A stretch of DNA of 64,000 bases from CAXBBB01 sp963841855 (GTDB lineage: Bacteria > Bacteroidota > Rhodothermia > Rhodothermales > BA12). Of this stretch, positions 10,411-19,271 are shown one piece after another. The DNA lies in contig CAWJEJ010000005.1 of the NCBI GenBank assembly GCA_963841855.1, forward strand, positions 537,161-601,160. Direction: 5' to 3'. Numbering within the stretch: position 1 is the stretch's first letter; each line of letters opens with the position of its first letter. Under the pieces are notes generated by a model that ran no database searches, was not told the DNA's origin, and worked only from the letters and a program-made list of their open reading frames with translations. The position numbers and the translations under genes were made by a program.

Positions 10411-11031
10411 CTAGGCGCCCACCTCGAGATCGCCCCTGGCCGTCGTGTCGGCGATCCACTGGTGCAGTTCGTCCATACCGCGTTTGGTCTGCGCGCTCGT
10501 CAGGATGATCGGCACCTCCCTCCCGCTCTCTTCGACAGCCTGCCGCGCCAGCTTGACGCTCTTGTCGCGCGCGTTGGTGCCCAGCTTGTCCGACTTGGTG
10601 AGCACGATCACGTTGGGCACGTGCGAGCCCTTGAGCGCGGCGAAGACTTCGCGGTCGATGGCGGTGGGCGGATGGCGGCTATCGACCAGATGCAATAACA
10701 GACGCAGACTCGGACGCTCGACGGCGTAGCGCTCGATCAGCGCGGCCCAGTGCGCCCGCTCGGCTTTGCTCACCTTGGCGTAGCCATAGCCGGGGATGTC
10801 GACGAGGTAAAACGCGCCGTTCACGTCGAAGAAGTTGAACGTGCGCGTCTTGCCCGGCGTCCCCGACGTGAGCGCGAGCTGCTTGCGATCCGTCAGCGCG
10901 TTGAGCAGCGAACTCTTGCCGACGTTCGAGCGCCCCAAAAAGGCGACTTCGGGACGCTCGGGCGGCGGAAGCGTCTGCCACGACGGCGCTGACAGGACGA
11001 AGCGGGCGGCATTGAGCGGATTCTTGGACAT
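10411..11031 (-). CDS. engB: Ribosome biogenesis GTPase EngB (YsxC/YihA)
   Basis: A 206-residue TrmE-Era-EngA-EngB-Septin family GTPase needed for large-subunit ribosome assembly. G motifs: G1 GRSNVGKSSLL, G2 TPGKTRTFNFF, G3 DIPGYGYA, G4 TKSD, G5 TSAQ. The start at 11031 (MSKNPLNAARFVLSAP) matches the family; the 55 extra upstream codons are unlikely to be used. It meets the M28 gene tail to tail with no spacer. Confidence 0.95.
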   Translation of the reverse strand: MSKNPLNAARFVLSAPSWQTLPPPERPEVAFLGRSNVGKSSLLNALTDRKQLALTSGTPGKTRTFNFFDVNGAFYLVDIPGYGYAKVSKAERAHWAALIERYAVERPSLRLLLHLVDSRHPPTAIDREVFAALKGSHVPNVIVLTKSDKLGTNARDKSVKLARQAVEESGREVPIILTSAQTKRGMDELHQWIADTTARGDLEVGA

Positions 11032-11130
11032 AGACAGATGAGGTATGCGGAAGTCGGTGAGATCCAATAAGAGCCAATGGTAGCGCGGTATATATACCTT
11101 CGCCTGTGGTTTGAATGCCGCACAGTCGCG

Positions 11131-11171
11131 AACAACAAAAGCGCCGCATCTCCAATCGGAAACGCGGCGCT
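11131..11171 (-). terminator. acnA terminator
   Basis: An 8-bp GC-rich stem (AGCGCCGC at 11140-11147 against 11164-11171) with a 16-nt loop. On the minus strand it is followed by TTTTGTTGTT. It begins 22 bases past the aconitase stop, between acnA and the upstream end of engB. Confidence 0.75.
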
Positions 11172-11192
11172 CTGCTTTTGCACAGGTACCGA

Positions 11193-13928
11193 TCACGCGG
11201 CGACGCTCTCGCCCTGCGCGCTCAGAAACTCGCGGAGCACGTAGTGGAGGATGCCGCCGTTGCGGTAGTAGTCGACCTCGACGGGCGTGTCGAGACGGAC
11301 CGTGGCCTCGAACGTCACCACTTCGCCGTTCTCACGCGTCGCCGTGACCGTCAGCGTCTGGCGCGGCTGCACGTCGTCGGTGACTGGGATGTCGAACGTC
11401 TCGGTTCCGTCCAACCCGAGCGATTCGGCGTTTTGGCCCTTAGCGTATTCGAGCGGAAGCACGCCCATGCCGATCAGGTTCGACCGGTGGATGCGCTCGA
11501 ACGAGTCGACGATGACGGCTTTGACGCCCAGCAGGATCGTGCCCTTGGCGGCCCAGTCGCGCGAGCTGCCCATGCCGTAGTCCTTGCCGCCCAAAACGAC
11601 GAGCGGCGTGCCAGCTTCGACGTACTGCATCGCGGCGTCGTAGATCGGCTCGACCTGTCCCGTCGCGAAGTTGCGCGTGATGCCGCCCTCGGTCCCCGGC
11701 AGCATTTGATTCTTGATGCGGATGTTGGCGAACGTGCCCCGCATCATGACTTCGTGGTTGCCACGGCGGCTGCCGTACGAGTTGAAGTCGAACGGACGAA
11801 CGCCGTTCTCGATCAGGTACGTTCCGGCGGGCGCGTCGGCCTTGATGGCGCCAGCGGGCGAGATGTGATCGGTCGTCGTCGAGTCGCCTGCTTTGAGTAG
11901 CACGCGGGCGCCTCTGATGCCGCTGATGGTCGGCGTCTCAGGCGTCAGGCTCGTGAAGAACGGCGGCTCCTGTACGTATGTCGACGCGCTGTCCCACTCG
12001 TAGATCGCGCCTTCGGGAATGCGGATGGCGTTCCACTCGGGGTTCGAGTCTTCGATGCCGTCGTACTCGCGCGCATACATCTCGGGCGTGATGACCGCCT
12101 CAATGGTCTGCTTGATCTCGTCGGACGTGGGCCACACGTCGCGCAGGTAGACTTCGTTGCCCTGCTCATCCGTCCCTAGCGGATCGTTGTTCAGATCCGT
12201 GTCGACCGTCCCAGCCAGCGCGTAGGCGACTACGAGCGGCGGCGATGCGAGGTAGTTGGCCTGCACCTTCTGGTGGATGCGCCCCTCGAAGTTACGGTTG
12301 CCACTGAGCACGCCCGATACGATGAGGTTGCCCTCGTCGATGGCGGCGACCGTCTCGGCCGGAAGCGGGCCGCTGTTACCGATACACGTCGTGCAGCCGT
12401 AGCCGACAAGGTTGAAGCCCAGCGCGTTGAGATAGGTCATCAGACCTGCATCTTGCAGGTACTCGGTGACCACCTTAGATCCGGGCGCTAGGCTCGTCTT
12501 GACATAGGGTTTGACCTTGAGGCCGCGCTCGACCGCTTTCTTGGCGACTAGCGCCGCTCCGATCATGACCGACGGATTCGACGTGTTGGTGCAGCTCGTG
12601 ATCGCCGCGATCGTCACGTCTCCATGGCGGAGCATCAGATCCTCGCCGCCCTTTTTGTTGGCATAGTGACCCGTGTTCGCCACGTCCTCGGGCTTCATGC
12701 CAAACCCTTGCGGACCGGCAGGCGAAACGAGCGACGCCGCGAACGACTCCTTGACGTCAGGCAGCGAGATGCGGTCCTGGGGACGTTTGGGTCCCGCCAT
12801 CGAAGGCACCACGTCCGACAGGTCGAGGTCGAGCACGTCGAGGTACTGCGGGTCGGGCGTCTCGGCCGTGCGGAAGAGGCCCTGCTCCTTGTAATAGCGC
12901 TCGACCGTCTGGACGAGTTCTTCGGGGCGACCGGTCCGGCGCAGGTAGCCCAGCGTCTCGTCGTCGACTGGAAAGAAGCCCATCGTCGCGCCGTACTCGG
13001 GTGCCATGTTGGCGATCGTCGCGCGGTCGGGCAGCGTCAGGTTGCTCAGGCCCTGGCCGAAGAACTCGACGAACTTACCTACGACGCCGTACTTACGCAG
13101 CATCTCGGTGACGCCGAGCACCAAGTCGGTCGCCGTTGCCCCTTCGGGCATCTCACCCGACACGCGCACGCCGATCACTTCGGGCATGAGCATGTAGATC
13201 GGCTGGCCGAGCATGACCGCCTCGGCCTCGATGCCGCCGACGCCCCAACCCATCACGCCTAAGCCGTTGATCATCGTCGTGTGACTGTCAGTGCCTACGA
13301 GCGAGTCAGGGTAAATGACTTCGAGCCCTTCCTCGGGCCGGCGCCAGACACCCTCGGCGATGTACTCCAGGTTGACCTGGTGGCAGATACCGCTAGCGGG
13401 TGGGACGACGGAGAAGTTCTCGAACGCCTGCTGGCCCCAGCGCAGAAACTCGTAGCGCTCCTTGTTGCGCGTGAACTCCAGCTCGGAGTTGAGCTTGAGC
13501 GCTTCGGGCACGCCGTAGTGGTCGACCATGACCGAGTGGTCGATCACGAGGTGGACGGGCACGCGCGGGTTGATCTCGTTGGGATCACCGCCCAAACGCG
13601 CCATCGCGCTGCGCATCGCCGCGAGGTCAACGACGGCCGGGACGCCGGTGAAGTCCTGCAAGAGCACACGCGCAGGCATGAAGGGAATCTCTTCCTTGGC
13701 GGGCTGCTTGGGATCATAGGCCGCCAAGCGTTCGATGTCATCCTGGGTGACCAGGTGGCCGTCGCCGTTGCGTAGGAGGGCTTCGAGCAAGATGCGGATC
13801 GAGACCGGCAGGCGCGTGATGTCGCCCAACCCGGCCTTGCCAATGGCGTCGAGGCGGTAGAGGTAGGCGCTGCCCGATCCGGTGTCGAACGTGTCGCGGG
13901 CGTTGAGGAAGTCGTGGGATTCGGGCAT
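11193..13928 (-). CDS. acnA: Aconitate hydratase A
   Basis: A 911-residue aconitase of the AcnA/IRP1 type, converting citrate to isocitrate in the TCA cycle. The [4Fe-4S] ligands are in TSCTNTSNPSVM and GYGCTTCIGNSGPL. Substrate-binding segments include DSHTTMINGLG, and the swivel domain carries NFNSYGSRRGNHEVMMRG-like and GKDYGMGSSRDWAAKG sequences. Length is typical. It is transcribed alone and diverges from the lipoprotein protease gene. Confidence 0.97.
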   Translation of the reverse strand: MPESHDFLNARDTFDTGSGSAYLYRLDAIGKAGLGDITRLPVSIRILLEALLRNGDGHLVTQDDIERLAAYDPKQPAKEEIPFMPARVLLQDFTGVPAVVDLAAMRSAMARLGGDPNEINPRVPVHLVIDHSVMVDHYGVPEALKLNSELEFTRNKERYEFLRWGQQAFENFSVVPPASGICHQVNLEYIAEGVWRRPEEGLEVIYPDSLVGTDSHTTMINGLGVMGWGVGGIEAEAVMLGQPIYMLMPEVIGVRVSGEMPEGATATDLVLGVTEMLRKYGVVGKFVEFFGQGLSNLTLPDRATIANMAPEYGATMGFFPVDDETLGYLRRTGRPEELVQTVERYYKEQGLFRTAETPDPQYLDVLDLDLSDVVPSMAGPKRPQDRISLPDVKESFAASLVSPAGPQGFGMKPEDVANTGHYANKKGGEDLMLRHGDVTIAAITSCTNTSNPSVMIGAALVAKKAVERGLKVKPYVKTSLAPGSKVVTEYLQDAGLMTYLNALGFNLVGYGCTTCIGNSGPLPAETVAAIDEGNLIVSGVLSGNRNFEGRIHQKVQANYLASPPLVVAYALAGTVDTDLNNDPLGTDEQGNEVYLRDVWPTSDEIKQTIEAVITPEMYAREYDGIEDSNPEWNAIRIPEGAIYEWDSASTYVQEPPFFTSLTPETPTISGIRGARVLLKAGDSTTTDHISPAGAIKADAPAGTYLIENGVRPFDFNSYGSRRGNHEVMMRGTFANIRIKNQMLPGTEGGITRNFATGQVEPIYDAAMQYVEAGTPLVVLGGKDYGMGSSRDWAAKGTILLGVKAVIVDSFERIHRSNLIGMGVLPLEYAKGQNAESLGLDGTETFDIPVTDDVQPRQTLTVTATRENGEVVTFEATVRLDTPVEVDYYRNGGILHYVLREFLSAQGESVAA

Positions 13929-14127
13929 GGAGAGGGCAAAAAGGTCGGAAGTCGAAAACGTATCTCTCAGCTAACGAACGGGCCGCCGCGTAGGTCCGCC
14001 GCACGATGGCGGATTGAGCGCGAAACGGGTCAGGCGAGAGCACGCACGCCGACGACTCTGCACGTGCTGTTAAAAAACCTGCACCTATATTGCCCGTACG
14101 CCCGCCCTTCGCCTCACCCCAAAGTCC
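13929..14127. promoter_or_regulatory. Divergent acnA / zinc protease promoter region
   Basis: A 199-bp gap between diverging genes. An AT-rich segment with TATATT at 14086-14091, some 37 bases before the protease start, is a plausible -10 element; no convincing -35 is present at the right distance. Nothing else is recognised. Confidence 0.35.
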
Positions 14128-16686
14128 GTGATCCCGATTCGCTCCGTCGCCCTCCTCTCCGCCGTCGTTCTGCTCGCAGGCTGCGCCGGATCGCGCCCCG
14201 ACGTCTCCGCCCCGCCAGCTTCGGCTGCCTCTGCCTCCAAGTCCAAGACGAAGAGCGTTGCCGACGCCACCAAGGGCAGCATCCGCCACGATGGGCTGCT
14301 GACGCTCTTCCGCGACTCGACATCGGGGAGCATGCAGATGCTGATCACGCCCGAGCAGGTCGGCGAGCAGTTGATCTACGTCGTCCACGTCACCGACGGC
14401 ATCCCGCGCGGCGGCTCGTTTAGGGGGCAGTACCGCGACAACCGCGTGTTCACGATCCGCCGCTTCTTTGACCGCGTCGAGTTCGTGGCCGAGAACGACC
14501 GCTTCTACTTCGACGAGGACAATGCCGTCAGCCGCGCCGCCGATGCTAACATGACCGAGTCGATTCTGGCCGTCCAGAAGATCGTCGCCGAAGACTCGAC
14601 CGGCATCCTGATCGACGCCGACGGCATCTTCCTGAGCGAGAGCCTGGCCCGCATCCAGGCGCCGCGCAGACCCGGCACTCCGCCGACCGCGTTCGCTCTG
14701 GGCCGCCTGTCCAAGGAGAAGACCAAAATCACCGACCTGCGCGCCTATCCCGAAAACACCGACGTCGTCGTCCAGTACGTCTACGACAACCCGGACGCGC
14801 TTAACCCAGGCGGAAGCGAAGTCGCCGACGCGCGCAGCACGGCCATTTCGGTCCAGCACTCGTTCATCGCCCTACCCGCTGTCCCGATGGAGCCACTGAT
14901 GGACGACCCGCGCGTGGGCTACTTCACGACCGAGCGCACCGACCTGACGAGCGCCAGCGTGACGCCCTACCGCGACATGGTCCACCGCTGGCGTCTGGTC
15001 AAGCAGAATCCTGGCGCCGCAATGAGCGACCCCGTCACGCCGATCACGTTCTGGATCGAAAACACGACGCCGGTCGAATACCGCGACGTGGTGCGCCGCG
15101 CCGCGCTGCAGTGGAACCTGTCGTTCGAGAAAGCAGGCTTCTCCAACGCCCTCGTCATCGAACAGCAGCCCGACGACGCCGACTGGGAAGCTGGCGACGT
15201 GCGCTACAACGTGCTCCGCTGGACGAGCAGCCCGACGCCCCCGTTCGGCGGCTACGGCCCCAGCTACGTCGACCCCCGCACGGGTGAGATCATCGGATCG
15301 GACATCATGCTCGAGTACTCGTCGCTCATAGGCGCCAAACGCAACGCCGACCTCTACGACGACGCGATGGGACTGAGTGACGCACACGACCACGACGCGT
15401 GGGGCCACAAGCCGTGGGACTGCGGCTTGCTCGCCGCCGTCGCCGGAGAAACGGCGCTAGCTCAGGTAGCACTCGCCGTCCGAGGCGCCGGACCGATGGC
15501 CGACGAAGCCTTGGTCGAGGAGTTTTTGTACTTCCTCGTGCTCCACGAGATCGGTCACACGCTCGGTCTCAACCACAACATGAAAGCCAGCCAGATGCTC
15601 TCGCCGACCCAGGTGCACGACGCGAGCTTGACTCGGCGCGTCGGACTGGTCGGATCTGTGATGGACTATCCGGCCGTCAACGTCGCCCCGCCGGGCGTCG
15701 AGCAGGGCGAGTACTACATCACCCGCCCCGGCCCCTACGACGATTGGGCGATTCGCTTCGCCTACCAGCCGATGAGCGAGACCGAGCGCGACGCCCTGCT
15801 CGCCCGCTCGACCGAGCCCGAACTCGCCTTCGGTAACGACGCCGACGACATGCGCGCGCCCGGCAAAGCGATCGATCCGCGCGTCATGGTCAACGACCTG
15901 TCGAGCGACGCCATCGCTTACGCCCAGGGCCGCTTCGCCCTCGTCGAAAGCCTGATGGACGACCTGATGACCGATTACCGCGCCAACCGTCAGGGGCAGA
16001 GCTACGACGAGCTGCGCCGCAACTTCGGCGTGTTGATGGGCCAGATCAGCCGCCAGACCGGCGTCGTGTCGCGCTACGTCGGCGGCGTCTACGTCGACCG
16101 CGCGTTCGTGGGGCAACCGGGCGAAACGCAGCCCTACACCCCGGTCGACGAGGCCACGCAGCGCCGCGCCGTCCAGGTGCTGACCGACTACCTGTTCGCC
16201 CCCGACGCGTTCGAGATGGACGCCGACCTGCTCGCCGCACTCCAGCCGCAGCGACGCGGCTACAACTTCTTCGCCAGCGGAGAAGACCCACGCCTGCATG
16301 ACCAGGTGCTCGGTATGCAAGCCCAGGTGCTCGCCCACCTGCTGCACCCCAACACGCTGGAGCGCGTGACCGACAGTCGCCTCTACGGCAACACGTACAC
16401 ACTCACCGAGATCGTCGACGACTTGGTAGCCGCAGGCTTCGAAGCCGACCGGACGGGCCCCGTCAACACGTTCCGCCAAAACCTGCAGATCGCGATGGTC
16501 GAAGGCATGATCGGCATCGTCGCCGACGAGCGCGACCGCTACGACGCCCTGGCACAGACCGCCGCTCTCTACGGCCTGCGCCAGATCGAAGAGGTTCTCG
16601 ACGCGCGACGGGGTGACGACTCCGAGACCGTCGCCCACGCGATGCGCCTCGACCTGCTCATCGACCGCGCCCTCAAAACAGACTAA
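14128..16686 (+). CDS. Lipoprotein zinc-dependent metalloprotease (DUF5117/DUF4953-type)
   Basis: An 852-residue exported protein with a GTG start. The N-terminus MIPIRSVALLSAVVLLAGCAG is a lipoprotein signal with lipobox LAGC. A central metzincin-like site reads HEIGHTLGLNHN (His473), with three His and the catalytic Glu. The N-terminal DUF5118/DUF5117-type and C-terminal DUF4953-type regions are typical of large Bacteroidota and Rhodothermota proteases. It is probably anchored to the outer or inner membrane, acting on extracellular or periplasmic protein; the substrate is unknown. It ends 84 bp before tRNA-Ala. Confidence 0.88.
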   Translation: MIPIRSVALLSAVVLLAGCAGSRPDVSAPPASAASASKSKTKSVADATKGSIRHDGLLTLFRDSTSGSMQMLITPEQVGEQLIYVVHVTDGIPRGGSFRGQYRDNRVFTIRRFFDRVEFVAENDRFYFDEDNAVSRAADANMTESILAVQKIVAEDSTGILIDADGIFLSESLARIQAPRRPGTPPTAFALGRLSKEKTKITDLRAYPENTDVVVQYVYDNPDALNPGGSEVADARSTAISVQHSFIALPAVPMEPLMDDPRVGYFTTERTDLTSASVTPYRDMVHRWRLVKQNPGAAMSDPVTPITFWIENTTPVEYRDVVRRAALQWNLSFEKAGFSNALVIEQQPDDADWEAGDVRYNVLRWTSSPTPPFGGYGPSYVDPRTGEIIGSDIMLEYSSLIGAKRNADLYDDAMGLSDAHDHDAWGHKPWDCGLLAAVAGETALAQVALAVRGAGPMADEALVEEFLYFLVLHEIGHTLGLNHNMKASQMLSPTQVHDASLTRRVGLVGSVMDYPAVNVAPPGVEQGEYYITRPGPYDDWAIRFAYQPMSETERDALLARSTEPELAFGNDADDMRAPGKAIDPRVMVNDLSSDAIAYAQGRFALVESLMDDLMTDYRANRQGQSYDELRRNFGVLMGQISRQTGVVSRYVGGVYVDRAFVGQPGETQPYTPVDEATQRRAVQVLTDYLFAPDAFEMDADLLAALQPQRRGYNFFASGEDPRLHDQVLGMQAQVLAHLLHPNTLERVTDSRLYGNTYTLTEIVDDLVAAGFEADRTGPVNTFRQNLQIAMVEGMIGIVADERDRYDALAQTAALYGLRQIEEVLDARRGDDSETVAHAMRLDLLIDRALKTD

Positions 16687-16710
16687 CGAACGACGACGCG
16701 CCTTTCACAC

Positions 16711-16752
16711 CGCCTCCCCGCGCCACGTCTTGACGCCCGGCGCGGGGAGGCG
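16711..16752. terminator. 14-bp GC hairpin downstream of the zinc protease
   Basis: A perfect stem CGCCTCCCCGCGCC (16711-16724) against 16739-16752 with a 14-nt loop lies 25 bases after the protease stop. It lacks a T-run and overlaps the -35 box and spacer of the tRNA promoter, so it may end the upstream transcript or block read-through into the tRNA. Confidence 0.55.
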
Positions 16753-16758
16753 TAAGTT
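16730..16758 (+). promoter_or_regulatory. Promoter of tRNA-Ala
   Basis: TTGACG at 16730-16735, a 17-bp spacer, then TAAGTT at 16753-16758. The first tRNA base is 12 bases downstream of the -10 box, a suitable distance. Confidence 0.65.
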
Positions 16759-16770
16759 GGGCGTTCTGTC

Positions 16771-16843
16771 GGGGCCATAGCTCAGTTGGTAGAGCGCTGC
16801 AATCGCACTGCAGAGGTCAGGAGTTCGACTCTCCTTGGCTCCA
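16771..16843 (+). tRNA. tRNA-Ala (anticodon CGC)
   Basis: A full cloverleaf of 73 bases. Acceptor GGGGCCA pairs with TGGCTCC and includes the G3:U70 wobble that identifies alanine tRNAs. The D arm contains AGCTCAGTTGGTAGAGC. The anticodon stem CTGCA/TGCAG encloses loop ATCGCAC with anticodon CGC at 16804-16806 (codon GCG). T loop is TTCGACT. The discriminator base is A; the genomic 3' bases are CCC, so CCA would have to be added. The gene is the left border of the accessory island. Confidence 0.95.
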
Positions 16844-16863
16844 CCCCGAAAACGGCCCGGAAA
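16837..16863 (+). repeat. Candidate attL core (tRNA 3' end plus terminator arm)
   Basis: GGCTCCACCCCGAAAACGGC and the bases up to 16863 recur at 60823-60850 with a single extra C. The repeat takes in the last six tRNA bases before the discriminator and the first terminator arm. Direct repeats of a tRNA 3' end are the usual scar of tyrosine-integrase insertion. Confidence 0.6.
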
Positions 16864-16892
16864 GCAGCTTAAAGGCGCTTTCCGGGCCGTTT
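16850..16892 (+). terminator. Terminator behind tRNA-Ala
   Basis: A perfect 16-bp stem (AAACGGCCCGGAAAGC at 16850-16865 against 16877-16892) ending in TTT, starting 7 bases after the tRNA. The left arm is shared with the sequence behind the tRNA remnant at 60830. Confidence 0.85.
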
Positions 16893-16948
16893 CTCATTTG
16901 GCAGCTGGCGCACGTTAGCGACAGAAAACGACAGGTTTCGCCTACATT

Positions 16949-16970
16949 TGCGGACCATGTGCGGACCACT
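16949..16970 (+). repeat. Paired direct repeat at island left end (arm-type site candidate)
   Basis: TGCGGACC at 16949-16956 and TGCGGACCACT at 16960-16970 are spaced 11 bp start to start. The same pair with the same spacing is at 60705-60726 near the other end, in the same orientation. This is what integrase or excisionase arm sites look like, though binding is not proven. Confidence 0.5.
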
Positions 16971-17035
16971 TTCCCCAGTCCGCACGCCCCCGAACCGGCT
17001 ACGCCTTCGGCAGCGACGACCTGCGCAGCGCCCTG

Positions 17036-17245
17036 ATGCTCTACCCCGCTGACGACCGCTACGCCACTCGCAACCTCGCCGTGCGCGACTCGGCAGGGGC
17101 GACGCGCGCCACCGTTTCGGCCATCGGACTATCGATTCCGGACGTGCTGCGTGATTTGCGCAGCACCAGCGCCTCTCCCCAGCTAGACCGCCTCGCTCGC
17201 TCCATCCAGCGCGCACTCGTCCATGCGCCCGGCAATAGCACCTGA
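17036..17245 (+). CDS. Small hypothetical protein
   Basis: A 69-residue frame (MLYPADDRYATRNLAVRDSA near the start) with a plausible amphipathic helical C-terminus. It may begin further upstream at a non-ATG codon, because the same frame is open through GYAFGSDDLRSAL. No family is recognised. Its coding nature rests only on composition, so confidence is low. Confidence 0.3.
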   Translation: MLYPADDRYATRNLAVRDSAGATRATVSAIGLSIPDVLRDLRSTSASPQLDRLARSIQRALVHAPGNST

Positions 17246-17327
17246 CCCGACCTCACGCCGCTCCTTCTGTCGCGCAGCGCGCGTATCCCGCAGTCACAGA
17301 TCCCCCCAGAACGGCAAACCCAGGCGC

Positions 17328-17510
17328 CTATTCGGCCTCGTCGAGCACGATCAGAGGCGCATCCGCAGCCGCGCGCATCAGCTCGATGGCGTGCTCCGCG
17401 CCGCGACGACGGGCGTATCCCTCGCCCTGGGCGATGATTTCGTGGTTGCCCGCCCGCAGCCGCCAGTACCAGTGGCCATCGGAAAGAGAACGGTAGATCG
17501 TGAAGCGCAT
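17328..17510 (-). CDS. DUF1508 (YegP-like) protein
   Basis: A 60-residue protein forming a single DUF1508 unit. It shows the family pattern: DGHWYWRLRAGNHEIIAQGE followed by GYARRRGAEHAIELMR. DUF1508 proteins are small alpha/beta proteins of unknown role, common on mobile DNA. It lies at the left end of the island, downstream of the HTH gene on the same strand. Confidence 0.75.
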   Translation of the reverse strand: MRFTIYRSLSDGHWYWRLRAGNHEIIAQGEGYARRRGAEHAIELMRAAADAPLIVLDEAE

Positions 17511-17555
17511 GACGGCGAGAGGTGAGTCGATGCGACAACCTATCGCGCCTGCCCG

Positions 17556-17960
17556 CTACTCGCCAGGTCGCTCCACCGCCCCCCGCTCGCGCAGCCACGC
17601 GATAACGTCGTCGTGCACGAAGACCGGCGCGCGGCCCTTCGAGAGCCGCACGTAGGGCAGGCCCTGCCGGATGAACGTCTCGGTCACGGTGCGCGGCTTG
17701 ACCCCCAGCAGATCGGCCAGCCGAGCCAGCGTCAGGATCGACGGCGTTCCGACGCCCGCCTGCTCGATCGCTCGGGGCAGCACGTGTTCGACCGTCTCTC
17801 GGATCGTCTTGCGCACGACGGCTGACGCCTCGCGCTCCTGCATCAGCAGCGTGCGGTTCTTCCCAGCGACGCGGCCCAGGTAGGTGACCGTCGTCCCGTG
17901 CCGGGGCGGATCTTCGTTCGGGTTGGTATTCGGCTGATCGTTCGGGGCGGGCTGATTCAT
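17556..17960 (-). CDS. Helix-turn-helix DNA-binding protein
   Basis: About 134 residues. The C-terminal 60 residues form a MerR/excisionase-type helix-turn-helix (LARLADLLGVKPRTVTETFI followed by a VFVHDDVIAWLRERG wing). The N-terminus is polar and disordered (Asn/Pro-rich). The start at 17960 (MNQPAPNDQPN) is preferred; the frame is open to 18062. It diverges from the S24-like gene with a 113-bp shared promoter, suggesting it regulates that region or acts as an excision factor for the island. Confidence 0.7.
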   Translation of the reverse strand: MNQPAPNDQPNTNPNEDPPRHGTTVTYLGRVAGKNRTLLMQEREASAVVRKTIRETVEHVLPRAIEQAGVGTPSILTLARLADLLGVKPRTVTETFIRQGLPYVRLSKGRAPVFVHDDVIAWLRERGAVERPGE

Positions 17961-18073
17961 GTCGGGCGAGTTCGAGGAGTGGAGCAAAGTGCAACGGGCA
18001 CGATGAAAACATAAGACCAGATGTTCGCACATATGAAACGCTCTTATCTTTTCTCTCTCCATCCCACCACCCC
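17961..18073. promoter_or_regulatory. Divergent HTH / S24 control region
   Basis: A 113-bp AT-rich gap between divergent genes. It contains a near-palindrome TTCGCACATATGAA (TTC and GAA arms) at about 18023-18036 and promoter-like AT-rich stretches. It is a likely operator for either the HTH or the S24-type protein. Confidence 0.35.
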
Positions 18074-18550
18074 ATGGTCACTGTCACGCATATCTGGCGC
18101 GCGTCCGTCGGCTCCGCCTTCGCCGCCCCCTTCCTCCCGTTTCTCGTCCCCGGCGGCTTGCCGAGCCATTCCGACGACATGGAGGACGAACCGATGGACC
18201 TTGCCTCTCTGCTCATGGGCGATCCCGCCGAGACGTTCTTCGTCCGCATCACCGGCGACTCGTGCGCCGACTTCGGCGCGCGCAGCGGCGACGTGCTCAT
18301 CGTCGACTCCAAAGCCGAGCCGGTCGATCGCGACATGGTCGTGGTCAGCATCGGGTCCGCAGTGATGGTCAAGCGCCTGCGCTACGGCGGCTCGGGCGAC
18401 GGCGCGCCGGGTGCCTACCTCGAGTCAGGAGAAGGCTACGAAAACGTCCTCATCGGCGAGCACGACGAAGTGACCGTTAACGGCGTCGTCACCAGTTCCG
18501 TAACGCAGTTCGACGCCCAGCGCAGACTCGGCCGCCGCATCAGCTACTGA
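18074..18550 (+). CDS. S24 family peptidase-like protein (UmuD/LexA C-terminal type)
   Basis: A 158-residue protein. It has the S24 catalytic Ser in ITGDSCADFGARSGDVLIVD and the catalytic Lys in SAVMVKRLRYGG. The N-terminus has the short tail of UmuD-type proteins and no helix-turn-helix. The residue after the Ser is Cys rather than the usual Met. UmuD partners with a UmuC polymerase, but none lies downstream, so this may instead act as an SOS-linked switch for the mobile element, with the HTH gene opposite. Confidence 0.72.
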   Translation: MVTVTHIWRASVGSAFAAPFLPFLVPGGLPSHSDDMEDEPMDLASLLMGDPAETFFVRITGDSCADFGARSGDVLIVDSKAEPVDRDMVVVSIGSAVMVKRLRYGGSGDGAPGAYLESGEGYENVLIGEHDEVTVNGVVTSSVTQFDAQRRLGRRISY

Positions 18551-19271
18551 CAACGTCAGCTACTGACGACGAAGTAGACGCCAAACGAACGGGTCAGCAG
18601 AAAGAGATCACGCGCAGGGGGACGATGCCATCGCAGGCGACACGCCGCCGCGCCTCGCGTCTGCGCTCGTGCCTCGCTCCGCTTGCACGCCCCGTCGCCT
18701 GTTGAATCGACGCAGGCAGCACGACCACCCAGAGCCGCCCGCCGCGCGTCTCCGTTTCTGCGGCACTCCGCTTGCCCGGCAGCCGGGGAGATAGCCGATG
18801 CGCCGCACCCAGGCCGCGCCGCCCTCGCACCTGCGCTCCCGTCCGCCGTGCCGCCGGTGTCGCTCCGGCCGCTCGCCCCGCGCGTCCCGTCGATCGTCGG
18901 TACCAGCCCGATAGTCCGCACGCCCCGCCGCGCTCGTCGCTGACGCTCCCACGCTCGGCCACCCGACCGATGCGCCGAGGGCTAGCCGCGCGTGGCACGG
19001 ACCTGTGCGCCGCCCTGCGGGCGACGTAATCGCTTGGCGCCCGGGGGCGCTGCCAAGGTGGGCCGACGCTTCCGGCTACGCGCAAGGGTTCGCTTCGCCC
19101 AGTCCTCGCCTCACTCGCGTGCAGTGGCGCGCTCCGCTGCGGCTCCGGGCTGGCCCTTGCACTACGCCTGCCGACGCTACCCAGGGGCTTCCAGCCCCCG
19201 GGCGCAGCGCGGTTTCACCGCGTCGCACCACCAGTCAACGGGGGCACCTCCACTACAAGCCCCTCGGTCCA
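18551..19271. other. GC-rich region without a recognisable gene
   Basis: Some 720 bp with open frames on both strands, but all are Arg/Ala/Pro-rich and give no recognisable product. Short inverted GC repeats are frequent, for example around 19040-19060 and 19195-19205. It may hold a transfer origin, a structured RNA or decayed genes; no decision is possible from sequence alone. Confidence 0.4.

Noticed and set aside
17059..18372. 437-codon minus-strand frame over the HTH and S24 genes
   Set aside because: Shadow of two recognisable genes in other frames; its translation is low-complexity and Arg-rich.
18074..18550. Complete UmuDC operon
   Set aside because: No UmuC polymerase follows; the downstream 720 bp has no recognisable gene.
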